Source: Candidatus Yanofskybacteria bacterium RIFCSPLOWO2_02_FULL_45_18
GTDB taxonomy: Bacteria > Patescibacteriota > Minisyncoccia > 2-02-FULL-40-12 > GWA2-44-9
Assembly (NCBI GenBank): GCA_001795795.1
Contig: MGKV01000001.1
Location: 1-35,063, forward strand
Reading direction: 5' to 3'
Length of the DNA: 35,063 bases
Shown here: piece by piece, positions 15,563 to 22,056 of the stretch
Numbering within the stretch: position 1 is the stretch's first letter
How the letters are laid out: every line of letters begins with the position of its first letter
Translations under genes and position numbers: made by a program
The notes under the pieces: model-generated
Told to the model about the DNA's origin: nothing
Database searches by the model: none
The model's input: only the letters and a program-made list of their open reading frames with translations

Positions 15563-16873
15563 CTAGAGATTTGGCTCGATCTGGTCAGCTTTGTTTAAAA
15601 CCGCGCTGGCATAATAATTGCAAATGCGCGAAGTGCAGGTGGGTTTGCCGCTGATATAGGCCTTGGCGGCGCGGGTTTCACCGGTACGATCTTTACTGGT
15701 CGCTCCACCATTAGCAAGTTTGATGGCTGAAGCCATAAACGCGTCCTCTATGCTCCAAGGATTGGGCGGATTATGTCCGGTTAAGCGGGCAACTTCATTC
15801 TCATAAGCCAGCCATGTAGAGGGCAGAAATTGCGCCGGCCCCAAAGCTCCGCCACAACCATAGTTCGGCTCGCGCGAGACCTTAACCGTATCAGGATTAA
15901 GCCCAAGCTTGTTAACAATTGCCAGAAAGGCGTTTTTCTCCGTTTCCGCCCTTTGCGGTTTGCCAAGCCGCAGGTAGCAAGTGTACATATCCTGCATCCA
16001 GTTGCCGGTGCCGACATTTCGGCCCAATCCGGACTCAATTTCCAGTATGGCGATTAAAAACGCGGGGCGTATATTGGCGGCTATGGCCGCGAGCTGGCCG
16101 TATTTAACCGCATCTTCTGCCGAAACTCCGTATTGCTGAAGGTAGGTGACCTGCGCCCTGATTTTCCCAATGTCGCTTTGGGACTTTTTAACCAATTCCT
16201 GAAACTTGGACTCCTGACCCTTGGTAATCGTTAACAATCTGCTTTTGTCGTTTTTGTTGCCGCCGAGATTTTTTTTCTGCAATTCCTGCAAAGATTTAAG
16301 TTCTTTCAGCTCTTGCCGCTTATCTTCCAACTCCTGCTGACGCTGTTCCAGTTCGCCTTTGAGTTTCTTAATGTTGTCTATGGTCAGGCGCAAATTATCC
16401 TGCGTTGCGTTGAGATTGTTCAAATTATTAAAAAAGTCCGACAATGTATGGTTTTGAAGCAGTATTTCCGTAAGAGTTTTCTGGTCAATTTGATAAGCTA
16501 GTTTTAAGTATTGGGCCAGCGCCTGCCGATGCAGGATAATCTTGCTTTGGGCTTCATTTATTTTGCCTTCAGTGTCGTTTATTTCAATGCCGGTCTGGTC
16601 AATGGAAATAGCCAGAATTTTTATCTCCAGCGTAAGCTGGTTTATCTTGGCATTCAGCTTGGCAATCTCGTTCTCCAGCGTCCGCGACTGGCCGCGGGCG
16701 GAATCAACCTGCTGTTGGTATTGTTCAATTTGCCGCTGGAGTTCTTCAATCTGCTGGTTCCGTTTGTCAATTTCATCCTGCACGGCAGCGGAAGCGATGC
16801 CAGCCAATAACCAATAGCCGATAGCCAATAGAAAAATCGCTGATAAAATTCCGGATTTCTTACTTAGAATCAT
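15563..16873 (-). CDS. Coiled-coil peptidoglycan hydrolase (EnvC/PcsB-like N-terminus plus lytic transglycosylase)
   Basis: 436 residues. Signal peptide at 1-30, cleaving near IASAAVQ; a long coiled coil (about 32-245) in the EnvC/PcsB/CwlO style; then a lytic transglycosylase domain. The catalytic Glu sits in AILEIESGLGRNVGTGNW, followed by GCGGALGPAQFLPSTWLAY and an ANGGATS segment, typical of MltB/SLT_2 folds. Several cysteines in the catalytic domain (the YTCYL, YGCGG, TCTSRIC segments) may pair under DsbA. In other bacteria such proteins activate or carry out septal wall splitting. Part of the signal peptide is encoded by four heptamer repeats (16802-16829). No ribosome site precedes the ATG; AT-rich TAAAAT/TAGAAT boxes lie directly upstream, consistent with a leaderless start. 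Confidence 0.85.
   Translation of the reverse strand: MILSKKSGILSAIFLLAIGYWLLAGIASAAVQDEIDKRNQQIEELQRQIEQYQQQVDSARGQSRTLENEIAKLNAKINQLTLEIKILAISIDQTGIEINDTEGKINEAQSKIILHRQALAQYLKLAYQIDQKTLTEILLQNHTLSDFFNNLNNLNATQDNLRLTIDNIKKLKGELEQRQQELEDKRQELKELKSLQELQKKNLGGNKNDKSRLLTITKGQESKFQELVKKSQSDIGKIRAQVTYLQQYGVSAEDAVKYGQLAAIAANIRPAFLIAILEIESGLGRNVGTGNWMQDMYTCYLRLGKPQRAETEKNAFLAIVNKLGLNPDTVKVSREPNYGCGGALGPAQFLPSTWLAYENEVARLTGHNPPNPWSIEDAFMASAIKLANGGATSKDRTGETRAAKAYISGKPTCTSRICNYYASAVLNKADQIEPNL
16802..16829 (-). repeat. Four heptamer repeats inside a signal-peptide coding region
   Basis: Read on the minus strand the units are ATTGGCT, ATCGGCT, ATTGGTT and ATTGGCT, adjacent without gaps. They encode the hydrophobic core of the hydrolase signal peptide. 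Confidence 0.8.
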
Positions 16874-16995
16874 AATATTTTATTCTAACAAAAAAAATTC
16901 TTTTATTCTAGATTTTAGATTCTGGTTTCTAAATGCCGATTGCCATTGTGATATGAAGGTGGATATCTCCTAATGACGGCGAGTAAGATATTAAT

Positions 16996-17001
16996 TATAA
17001 T
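16996..17001 (+). promoter_or_regulatory. -10 box of the hydrolase-pilin gene
   Basis: Perfect TATAAT eight bases before the ATG at 17010, with no ribosome site between, so the transcript is probably leaderless. No good -35 is visible at 17 bases. Confidence 0.45.
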
Positions 17002-17009
17002 TAAATTAA

Positions 17010-19400
17010 ATGAATCAAACAGCAAATCTTAAGGTGAAAATCTTTCTTTTGCCATTTTTGGTTTTGCTGTTGTTCTTCGGATTCGCTGCCGAAGGCCGTG
17101 CCGCCAACGGCATAATGGGACGCAGTTTTATGTTGGGCGTGAGCTACTTTGACGGCATGAGCGCCGACAGCGGCGACCTGAACGCTGATTTAGTAAAGTT
17201 AAAGAACGAAGGATTTGAAGCCATAAGAGTGTGGGCTACATGGGTGCATTTTACCGGCAGTCAATTTGTGGATGTATTTGACGCGAATGGCGGTATCAAC
17301 GATGCGGGATTAGCTAACTTGAAGCAGGTTATAACTGCGGCCAAGAATAACGGCATGATCGTGGATGTGACATTTTGTTACTGCGATGAGACACCGTTGA
17401 GGGCAGACAACGCGTATATAGATGGCGTGATAGCGACCGCCGACGCTCTAAAAAATTACAATAACATCTTCTTTGACATAAACAACGAAGGGAACCATGC
17501 CAATGTCAGAAGTGGAAATAATAGTGTGCCAAATTTGACCGCTATTCAACTTAAGAAGATTAGAGACGGAATTGAAACAGTTAACCCAACGCTTCCGGTT
17601 ACTGTTTCATGGGATGAAGATGCAGCCGATGCTTATAGAGCCGTTAACACAGATTTTATAACTACTCATGCGCCTAGTAGGACTGGCGATTCTCAATGGG
17701 CTAATGAAACAGACGATACCTTCAATGCGATAAGCGCGGACGCGGGCCCTGGAGCGGCAGTATTATTTGACGAGCCGAATAGGTGCGGAGGGGAGCCGCC
17801 CTCCTTTCCCCGAGCCGGAAAAATGGAATGTCAGAATTTGTCGGAAGCAAATATATTCATCGATGCCGCCAAGAATGCCAAGTCCGCCGGCGCCGCCGGC
17901 TGGTTTTTGCACAATTGGGCCAGTTATGATTTAAGAGGACAATCTATGTTTGATAATTTTAATAACGTTGAAGAAAAAATCATAGAAGATGCTGAAGAAG
18001 AGCTGAATAATGTTCAATGGGGCGGAAACGAGGAGGATGAAGAAGAGCCGCCGCCTGATGAGAGCGGGGGGGGAGATAATTTCTGCGGTGCGGGGTGGCG
18101 GACGTTAGGCGACAGTTTGACTCCAGGATCGGCCGGTCCTTGTGAGGTTGGGCCATCGCGCGAAGACTGCGTGAATATGCCGACTATGGATGAACGACAA
18201 CGTTGTATGTCCCGGCAGGTAGGCGAGCTTGAATTTAGATGCGGAGAGCAAGCATTGGAATGCTGGATTTTCCCCTTTGGCGTGGGCGATTCAAAGATTA
18301 GCGGAATAGAACGGGAATGCAACGGCTCTCAATATGCCACTACTACGCTAGACGGCGGGGAAAGCCAAAGTTTGGGAGACGTACCCGGCACAATCGGGGT
18401 GAGAGGTCCGGCTAATAAAGCGCGGGCTACTCTATGCGAAAAATGTCCCGATGATGATCCGGATTGCGGAACGACCGAGGAACCGGCTCAAACTTATAAG
18501 GTTTGCAAACAAAATACTTGCACCGTTCAATTGGAGGCGCCGGCGGAGGGGGAAGCAACCTGCGATGATATTCCGGAAAATGCTCCCTGCGAAGCCCAAC
18601 AGGCCCATAATTACTGCGATAGTACCGGCCAATGCCGCGTCGGCTTCAGTAATGAAGCGCAAGAAAGCGACTGCAACGCTTGCCTTAGTTCTGTCAGCGA
18701 TGACTGCAAAGCGCTAGACACTGATACTAACAACGAGTGGAGCGCTGACGAGTGCGCCGCCGAAGGAGCAAAAGACCAATGCCCGACATTGTGTTCCGGT
18801 TATGGCACCGATTCGCCACAGATCGGGCCCGGAAGCGGCCCCGACTTTACGGAAAGCCCGCCCTTGCCGGCCTTACCTCCGGCGGCCAACATCGGGCAAC
18901 TGATTTCCCGCTTATTTACTTGGTCTCTAAGCATTGTCGGCGCCGCCGTATTTTTAATGATATTTTTTGCCGGAGTTTTGCGCATTACCGCCGCCGGAAA
19001 TCCCCAAAAAATAAAACAATCCACGGAATATATTAAAAACGCCATTTCGGGCGCGATACTTCTTTTCTCGGCATACATAATTCTTAATACCATTAATCCC
19101 GATCTAGTAAAGCAAGAGGGTACGCTATTTCCCGGTCTGCAAAATCCAGACGGGACAACAACTACGACGACCACAACACTATCTGGTTTGGGCAAAAAAT
19201 GCGGACCCAACGGAGAATGTCCTAATCCGGAGCAGATGGTTTGCGGCAGTAACGAAATTTGCATTCGTAATGACAGCAATTTAGAAAACGAACCGTGCCT
19301 AGATCCAAGCGATTGCGCTGAAGATCTGGAGTGCTCATCAAGCGGCACAACTCCGGGGAAATGCCAGCCAATCAGCATCGCCCCGCCCGGCCAAGAATAA
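17010..19400 (+). CDS. Glycoside-hydrolase-like barrel fused to cysteine-rich region and VirB2/T4SS-pilin module
   Basis: 796 residues in four blocks. Signal peptide 1-32. Residues 38-330 look like a GH5/clan-A TIM barrel: GFEAIRVWATW (Arg73), DINNEGNH with the N-E acid/base pair Asn159/Glu160, DFITTHAP (His220) and VLFDEPNR (nucleophile candidate Glu255). Residues about 345-620 are acidic and cysteine-rich with paired Cys. Residues about 629-700 carry two membrane helices, with the T4SS_pilin (VirB2/TrbC-like) pattern common in CPR: LISRLFTWSLSIVGAAVFLM, then FAGVLRITAAGNPQKIKQ and AISGAILLFSAYIILNTINP. A Thr-rich linker (GTTTTTTTTLSG) leads to a last cysteine-rich tail with DCAEDLECSSSG. 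CPR pilins of this type are normally about 100-150 residues; fusion to a hydrolase is unusual. It could display a sugar-cleaving enzyme on a pilus or membrane. Activity is inferred from motifs. Confidence 0.7.
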   Translation: MNQTANLKVKIFLLPFLVLLLFFGFAAEGRAANGIMGRSFMLGVSYFDGMSADSGDLNADLVKLKNEGFEAIRVWATWVHFTGSQFVDVFDANGGINDAGLANLKQVITAAKNNGMIVDVTFCYCDETPLRADNAYIDGVIATADALKNYNNIFFDINNEGNHANVRSGNNSVPNLTAIQLKKIRDGIETVNPTLPVTVSWDEDAADAYRAVNTDFITTHAPSRTGDSQWANETDDTFNAISADAGPGAAVLFDEPNRCGGEPPSFPRAGKMECQNLSEANIFIDAAKNAKSAGAAGWFLHNWASYDLRGQSMFDNFNNVEEKIIEDAEEELNNVQWGGNEEDEEEPPPDESGGGDNFCGAGWRTLGDSLTPGSAGPCEVGPSREDCVNMPTMDERQRCMSRQVGELEFRCGEQALECWIFPFGVGDSKISGIERECNGSQYATTTLDGGESQSLGDVPGTIGVRGPANKARATLCEKCPDDDPDCGTTEEPAQTYKVCKQNTCTVQLEAPAEGEATCDDIPENAPCEAQQAHNYCDSTGQCRVGFSNEAQESDCNACLSSVSDDCKALDTDTNNEWSADECAAEGAKDQCPTLCSGYGTDSPQIGPGSGPDFTESPPLPALPPAANIGQLISRLFTWSLSIVGAAVFLMIFFAGVLRITAAGNPQKIKQSTEYIKNAISGAILLFSAYIILNTINPDLVKQEGTLFPGLQNPDGTTTTTTTTLSGLGKKCGPNGECPNPEQMVCGSNEICIRNDSNLENEPCLDPSDCAEDLECSSSGTTPGKCQPISIAPPGQE

Positions 19401-19559
19401 TTATGCGCGAGAGAAATCACCCAGCCACCGCAACTGCCCCAAATCAAATGCATTGCCGGCAGTGAAAATGATATTTTATGCACCGCGACTCTTGAATGTT
19501 TATCATTGCCCGCAAACTCTCAATGCGAACGGGTTAATATAAGCGAATGTTCTCCGTGA
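19401..19559 (+). pseudogene. In-frame cysteine-rich extension after the TAA of the hydrolase-pilin gene
   Basis: The same frame as the upstream gene stays open for 52 codons after its TAA (19398-19400) and ends at TGA 19557-19559. It encodes a peptide with six Cys (LCAREITQPP start, NISECSP end), in the same style as the preceding Cys-rich tail. It has no in-frame start or ribosome site. It is either the severed end of the protein after a nonsense mutation or a readthrough product. Confidence 0.5.
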
Positions 19560-19567
19560 TTTACTAT

Positions 19568-19595
19568 TTGACAAAACAACATAATATGTTACCAT
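19568..19595 (+). promoter_or_regulatory. Probable promoter of the lectin/CsgG-like operon
   Basis: Perfect TTGACA (19568-19573), 16-base spacer, TACCAT (19590-19595). The first ATG at 19638 has GGAGG upstream. Confidence 0.5.
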
Positions 19596-19637
19596 ATTGC
19601 CAACTTAGTTCCTGAACAATCAGAATGCGGAGGCAAT

Positions 19638-20153
19638 ATGGTTTTTTCTTTTTGGCTTAAGTTCGGACTGGCGGGACTGGTTTTGACGTTACTTCTGACC
19701 CTCCTGACCAAAAACGAAGCGGTTCTTGTGTTGGGGCTGTTTGTTTCGGCCATTTGCGGCTGGCTGGCTCTCTGGTTTGACGGTATGGGCGAACCGCTAA
19801 AATTTGCCGAAAGTTTTGACGGATATTGGCCTAATCTTCCTGTAGCAATGGGTTTGTCCTGCCTGGCGGCCGGTTCGCTATTGTTGGTTTCCGTTTGCAG
19901 AATAAGGTCACTAGCGCCGCAAACAAAACAGTTGCTGGCCAAATACAACAGCCCGAACTCCGGCAGTTACCGTCCCAATTGGCGTTTCTCATCCAAGCAT
20001 AGCTGGCTAAAAGCGCGGCTAAAAGAATTTCTTAAGCATCTTTTCTACGATGGCTTCAGTTTTCTTTTTTACGGTTTGCTGTTCTTCTTTGCCAGCAAAA
20101 CCATCGGCCGTCTTGGGCCGGTTAAAAGACTCATCGCAAAATTAAGGAGATAG
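19638..20153 (+). CDS. Multi-pass membrane protein, unknown
   Basis: 171 residues with about four hydrophobic segments: 4-24, 28-48, 69-90 and a last one near 135-152 (FYDGFSFLFYGLLFFFASK). Basic residues dominate the segment between helices three and four and the C-terminus, which ends in KRLIAKLRR, so that end is probably cytoplasmic. GGAGG lies eight bases before the ATG. It is the first gene of a tight three-gene run: the next ATG follows two bases after its stop. I recognise no family. Its place before a lectin-like and a CsgG-like protein suggests a membrane platform for a surface structure, which is inference only. Confidence 0.7.
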   Translation: MVFSFWLKFGLAGLVLTLLLTLLTKNEAVLVLGLFVSAICGWLALWFDGMGEPLKFAESFDGYWPNLPVAMGLSCLAAGSLLLVSVCRIRSLAPQTKQLLAKYNSPNSGSYRPNWRFSSKHSWLKARLKEFLKHLFYDGFSFLFYGLLFFFASKTIGRLGPVKRLIAKLRR

Positions 20154-20155
20154 TT

Positions 20156-21226
20156 ATGCAAGCTATCAGAAACACTGTCCGGCTTTTGTGCGCCGCGGTA
20201 TTCCTTTTTGGAATCGTGGCGGTTGGTTTCCGCTATACGACTTTCCCTAACATTTTCCTGATTTGGAGCGGGTCGGCAATTGTATTGATTTGCGACGCGG
20301 CGCGGACTTTCTTCCCCAAATCCCTAATCTCCAAATTCACTTACTTCATGGCCATAGTCGGGCTGATTTATTCAGCCGGACGGTGGAGCTGGGAATTCCT
20401 GCAGGAATACCGGCCTTACACGGCGCAACTGCTGGAAGAAAAAAGCAAAGCCAGCGATATTGACTTCTACCGGAAAAACAAACCGGCAATGGATCCGGCT
20501 TTTTCAGAAATATTTGAAAAACATCAGCAACGGATGACGCCAATCCAAACAAACGAAATCAATAAAAAATTACTGGACATGGAGAAGAAAAAAGCGGCCG
20601 GAATGACTGAAGAAGAATTTCGAAAAGAACGGGAACAGATCGCGCTCACCGCGCATCAGATGAATGAGGACAACAAAGTCGCAAACAACTTATTGCATAA
20701 CGGTAAAAAACTAGTGGAACCGCCGCCGCAACCGCGAAAACAACTCACAAAGATACTCCTCGAATCACCATCCCTCAAGAACGCGCCTTCACCGCCCGTT
20801 AACAAATCCGAACCGACGCCAATCTTTAATCCCAAGCCAGTGGAAAAAACGGAAGCCGTCATCTATCTTCCGGACAGCTACGGCGGGAACTCAACTTCCT
20901 TTGAAATATCCGGAGGCAAAGAATATGTTTTTTGCGCCGACGGAACGTTTCACTGGTCTGACAGTTCACTTGAACCGCAAAGAAACGCGGGGCCTATCGG
21001 GTCAAACCGGCCGGCCGGAGAAGGATATCCTTTCCCCGAAGCAAACTTTCTCGCTCTGGTAGCAATTATTGAAGGCCGGCCGGAAGTTGTCGGCAAATGC
21101 CTTCACCACTATTTTGCCGGCGACGATAGCGTGCAATTTGTTCTGAATTTCCCTGAAAATTCGACTAGAAAACTGCAAGGTAAATTCCGGATTACAATCC
21201 GGTCAAAAACAGAAAAGGAGGAATAA
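20156..21226 (+). CDS. Membrane protein with C-terminal PA-IL-lectin-like domain
   Basis: 356 residues. Three hydrophobic segments near the N-terminus (about 8-26, 36-52, 60-78), a charged helical stretch (about 80-185), a proline-rich linker (about 185-230, with VEPPPQPRK and NAPSPPVNK) and a C-terminal beta-rich domain (about 235-350). That domain has the layout of PA-IL (LecA)-like sugar-binding folds: an EISGGKEYVFCADGTFHWSD strand pair, then EGYPFPEANFLALVAIIEGR, resembling the P-x-A-N-x-x-A-L-I-G-R block, then SVQFVLNFPENS and GKFRITIR. The Asp/Asn calcium ligands are not clearly retained, so sugar binding is unproven. AGGAG in the upstream gene's last codons serves as ribosome site. 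The stop shares a base with the next ATG (TAATG). Confidence 0.6.
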   Translation: MQAIRNTVRLLCAAVFLFGIVAVGFRYTTFPNIFLIWSGSAIVLICDAARTFFPKSLISKFTYFMAIVGLIYSAGRWSWEFLQEYRPYTAQLLEEKSKASDIDFYRKNKPAMDPAFSEIFEKHQQRMTPIQTNEINKKLLDMEKKKAAGMTEEEFRKEREQIALTAHQMNEDNKVANNLLHNGKKLVEPPPQPRKQLTKILLESPSLKNAPSPPVNKSEPTPIFNPKPVEKTEAVIYLPDSYGGNSTSFEISGGKEYVFCADGTFHWSDSSLEPQRNAGPIGSNRPAGEGYPFPEANFLALVAIIEGRPEVVGKCLHHYFAGDDSVQFVLNFPENSTRKLQGKFRITIRSKTEKEE

Positions 21227-21906
21227 TGTTAAAAAAAATAATTCTGATAGTCGTGGCGGTTATCCTACCGATATCAGCTGTTGCCTATGACCTTACCAAA
21301 TTAGACGGAATAGATTTTTTAAAGAAAACAAGAAACGACATCAATAAGTACACGGTTGAGATTGTAACGCCTCAAAATATCAACCAAAAAAGTGCGTACG
21401 GGCAAAGTTATCGTAGTTACGGGCAAATTGCCGGCACCTCACCGTCCAAGACCGAAATTCTGAACGAGGAACTGATTCAGGCAATTTCGCAAAGCAACTG
21501 CTGTCTCGTGTTGATTGAAAAGAAGCACGAACCGGATATGCGGCTCATTGCAATCATTGACATTGAGACCGACATCAACAAAAAAACATCCAGCGGAGAT
21601 AACATATTCTCGCTTTTGGGCGAAGAAATCTCCCGTAAAAAAAAGTTTTATATGGGTTACCGCATTGCCCGCGGAATACGGAACATCAGGCAGGAAAAAA
21701 CCACGGTTGATATTACGATAACAATAACTTTAAAACTCGTGGATTCCGGAAGCGGGGCAATGGTAAAAAGCTCCGCAGGAAAGAGTATTGCCAGTATAAC
21801 TTTACAAAGCAGGAACAACTGGCTCGGCAAGTCCTCTTCCGCAACAGACGGAAACTTAAGACCAATTATCGTCGCCGCCACTCAAGACGCGCTTAACAAT
21901 TTCTAA
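21226..21906 (+). CDS. Exported CsgG-like protein
   Basis: 226 residues with a clear signal peptide (1-20, cleaving after SAVA). The mature part follows the CsgG/HfaB-type pattern: a helix with LNEELIQAISQSNCCLVLIEKK (usual form: ALVNSGRFTVVER), a strand segment MRLIAIIDIETDI, then VDITITITLKLVDSGSGAMVKSSAGKS, matching the usual DLRLVDTxTGEVV strand, and a final helix with IIVAATQDALNNF. CsgG proteins form or relate to outer-membrane channels for curli export; in a CPR cell without a classical outer membrane the role must differ. It has no lipobox cysteine, unlike CsgG of E. coli. AGGAGG lies four to five bases before the ATG, overlapping the lectin-like gene's end; a terminator follows. Family call is moderate. 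Confidence 0.55.
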   Translation: MLKKIILIVVAVILPISAVAYDLTKLDGIDFLKKTRNDINKYTVEIVTPQNINQKSAYGQSYRSYGQIAGTSPSKTEILNEELIQAISQSNCCLVLIEKKHEPDMRLIAIIDIETDINKKTSSGDNIFSLLGEEISRKKKFYMGYRIARGIRNIRQEKTTVDITITITLKLVDSGSGAMVKSSAGKSIASITLQSRNNWLGKSSSATDGNLRPIIVAATQDALNNF

Positions 21907-21907
21907 C

Positions 21908-21931
21908 CCCCTCCCCCAAGGAGGGTTTTTT
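21908..21931 (+). terminator. Terminator of the lectin/CsgG-like operon
   Basis: CCCTCC (21909-21914), CCCAA loop, GGAGGG (21920-21925), then six T. It starts three bases after the stop. Confidence 0.9.
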
Positions 21932-21938
21932 CTTGCTC

Positions 21939-22020
21939 CCAGCACCAAAAGATATTGGTGCTGGACTGCGAAAATCAGCGCAATGTTGAAACTGTCGTTT
22001 CTATCATTGCGGCGATTTTC
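21939..22020. repeat. Two adjacent long hairpins upstream of mnmA
   Basis: CCAGCACCAA (21939-21948) and TTGGTGCTGG (21955-21964) form a perfect ten-pair stem with a six-base loop. Directly after, GAAAATCAGCGCAATG (21970-21985) and CATTGCGGCGATTTTC (22005-22020) form a 16-base stem with two mismatches. Likely a palindromic element or structured leader. Confidence 0.75.
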
Positions 22021-22056
22021 TTGCAAAATTCATTTATTGATGCAAAATATCACACT

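Noticed and set aside
18014-18322. Minus-strand ORF opposite the Cys-rich part of the hydrolase-pilin gene
   Set aside because: Shadow of a biased-composition coding region; no ribosome site and no recognisable protein features.
18800-19483. Long minus-strand ORF (227 codons) opposite the pilin module
   Set aside because: The plus-strand frame encodes clear membrane helices and pilin motifs; the reverse frame has a valine homopolymer from the Thr-rich linker and no domain.
21955-22056. Upstream TTG start giving MnmA 34 extra residues
   Set aside because: The extra stretch reads through palindromic DNA and has no similarity to MnmA, which normally begins just before the PP-loop; ATG 22057 fits.
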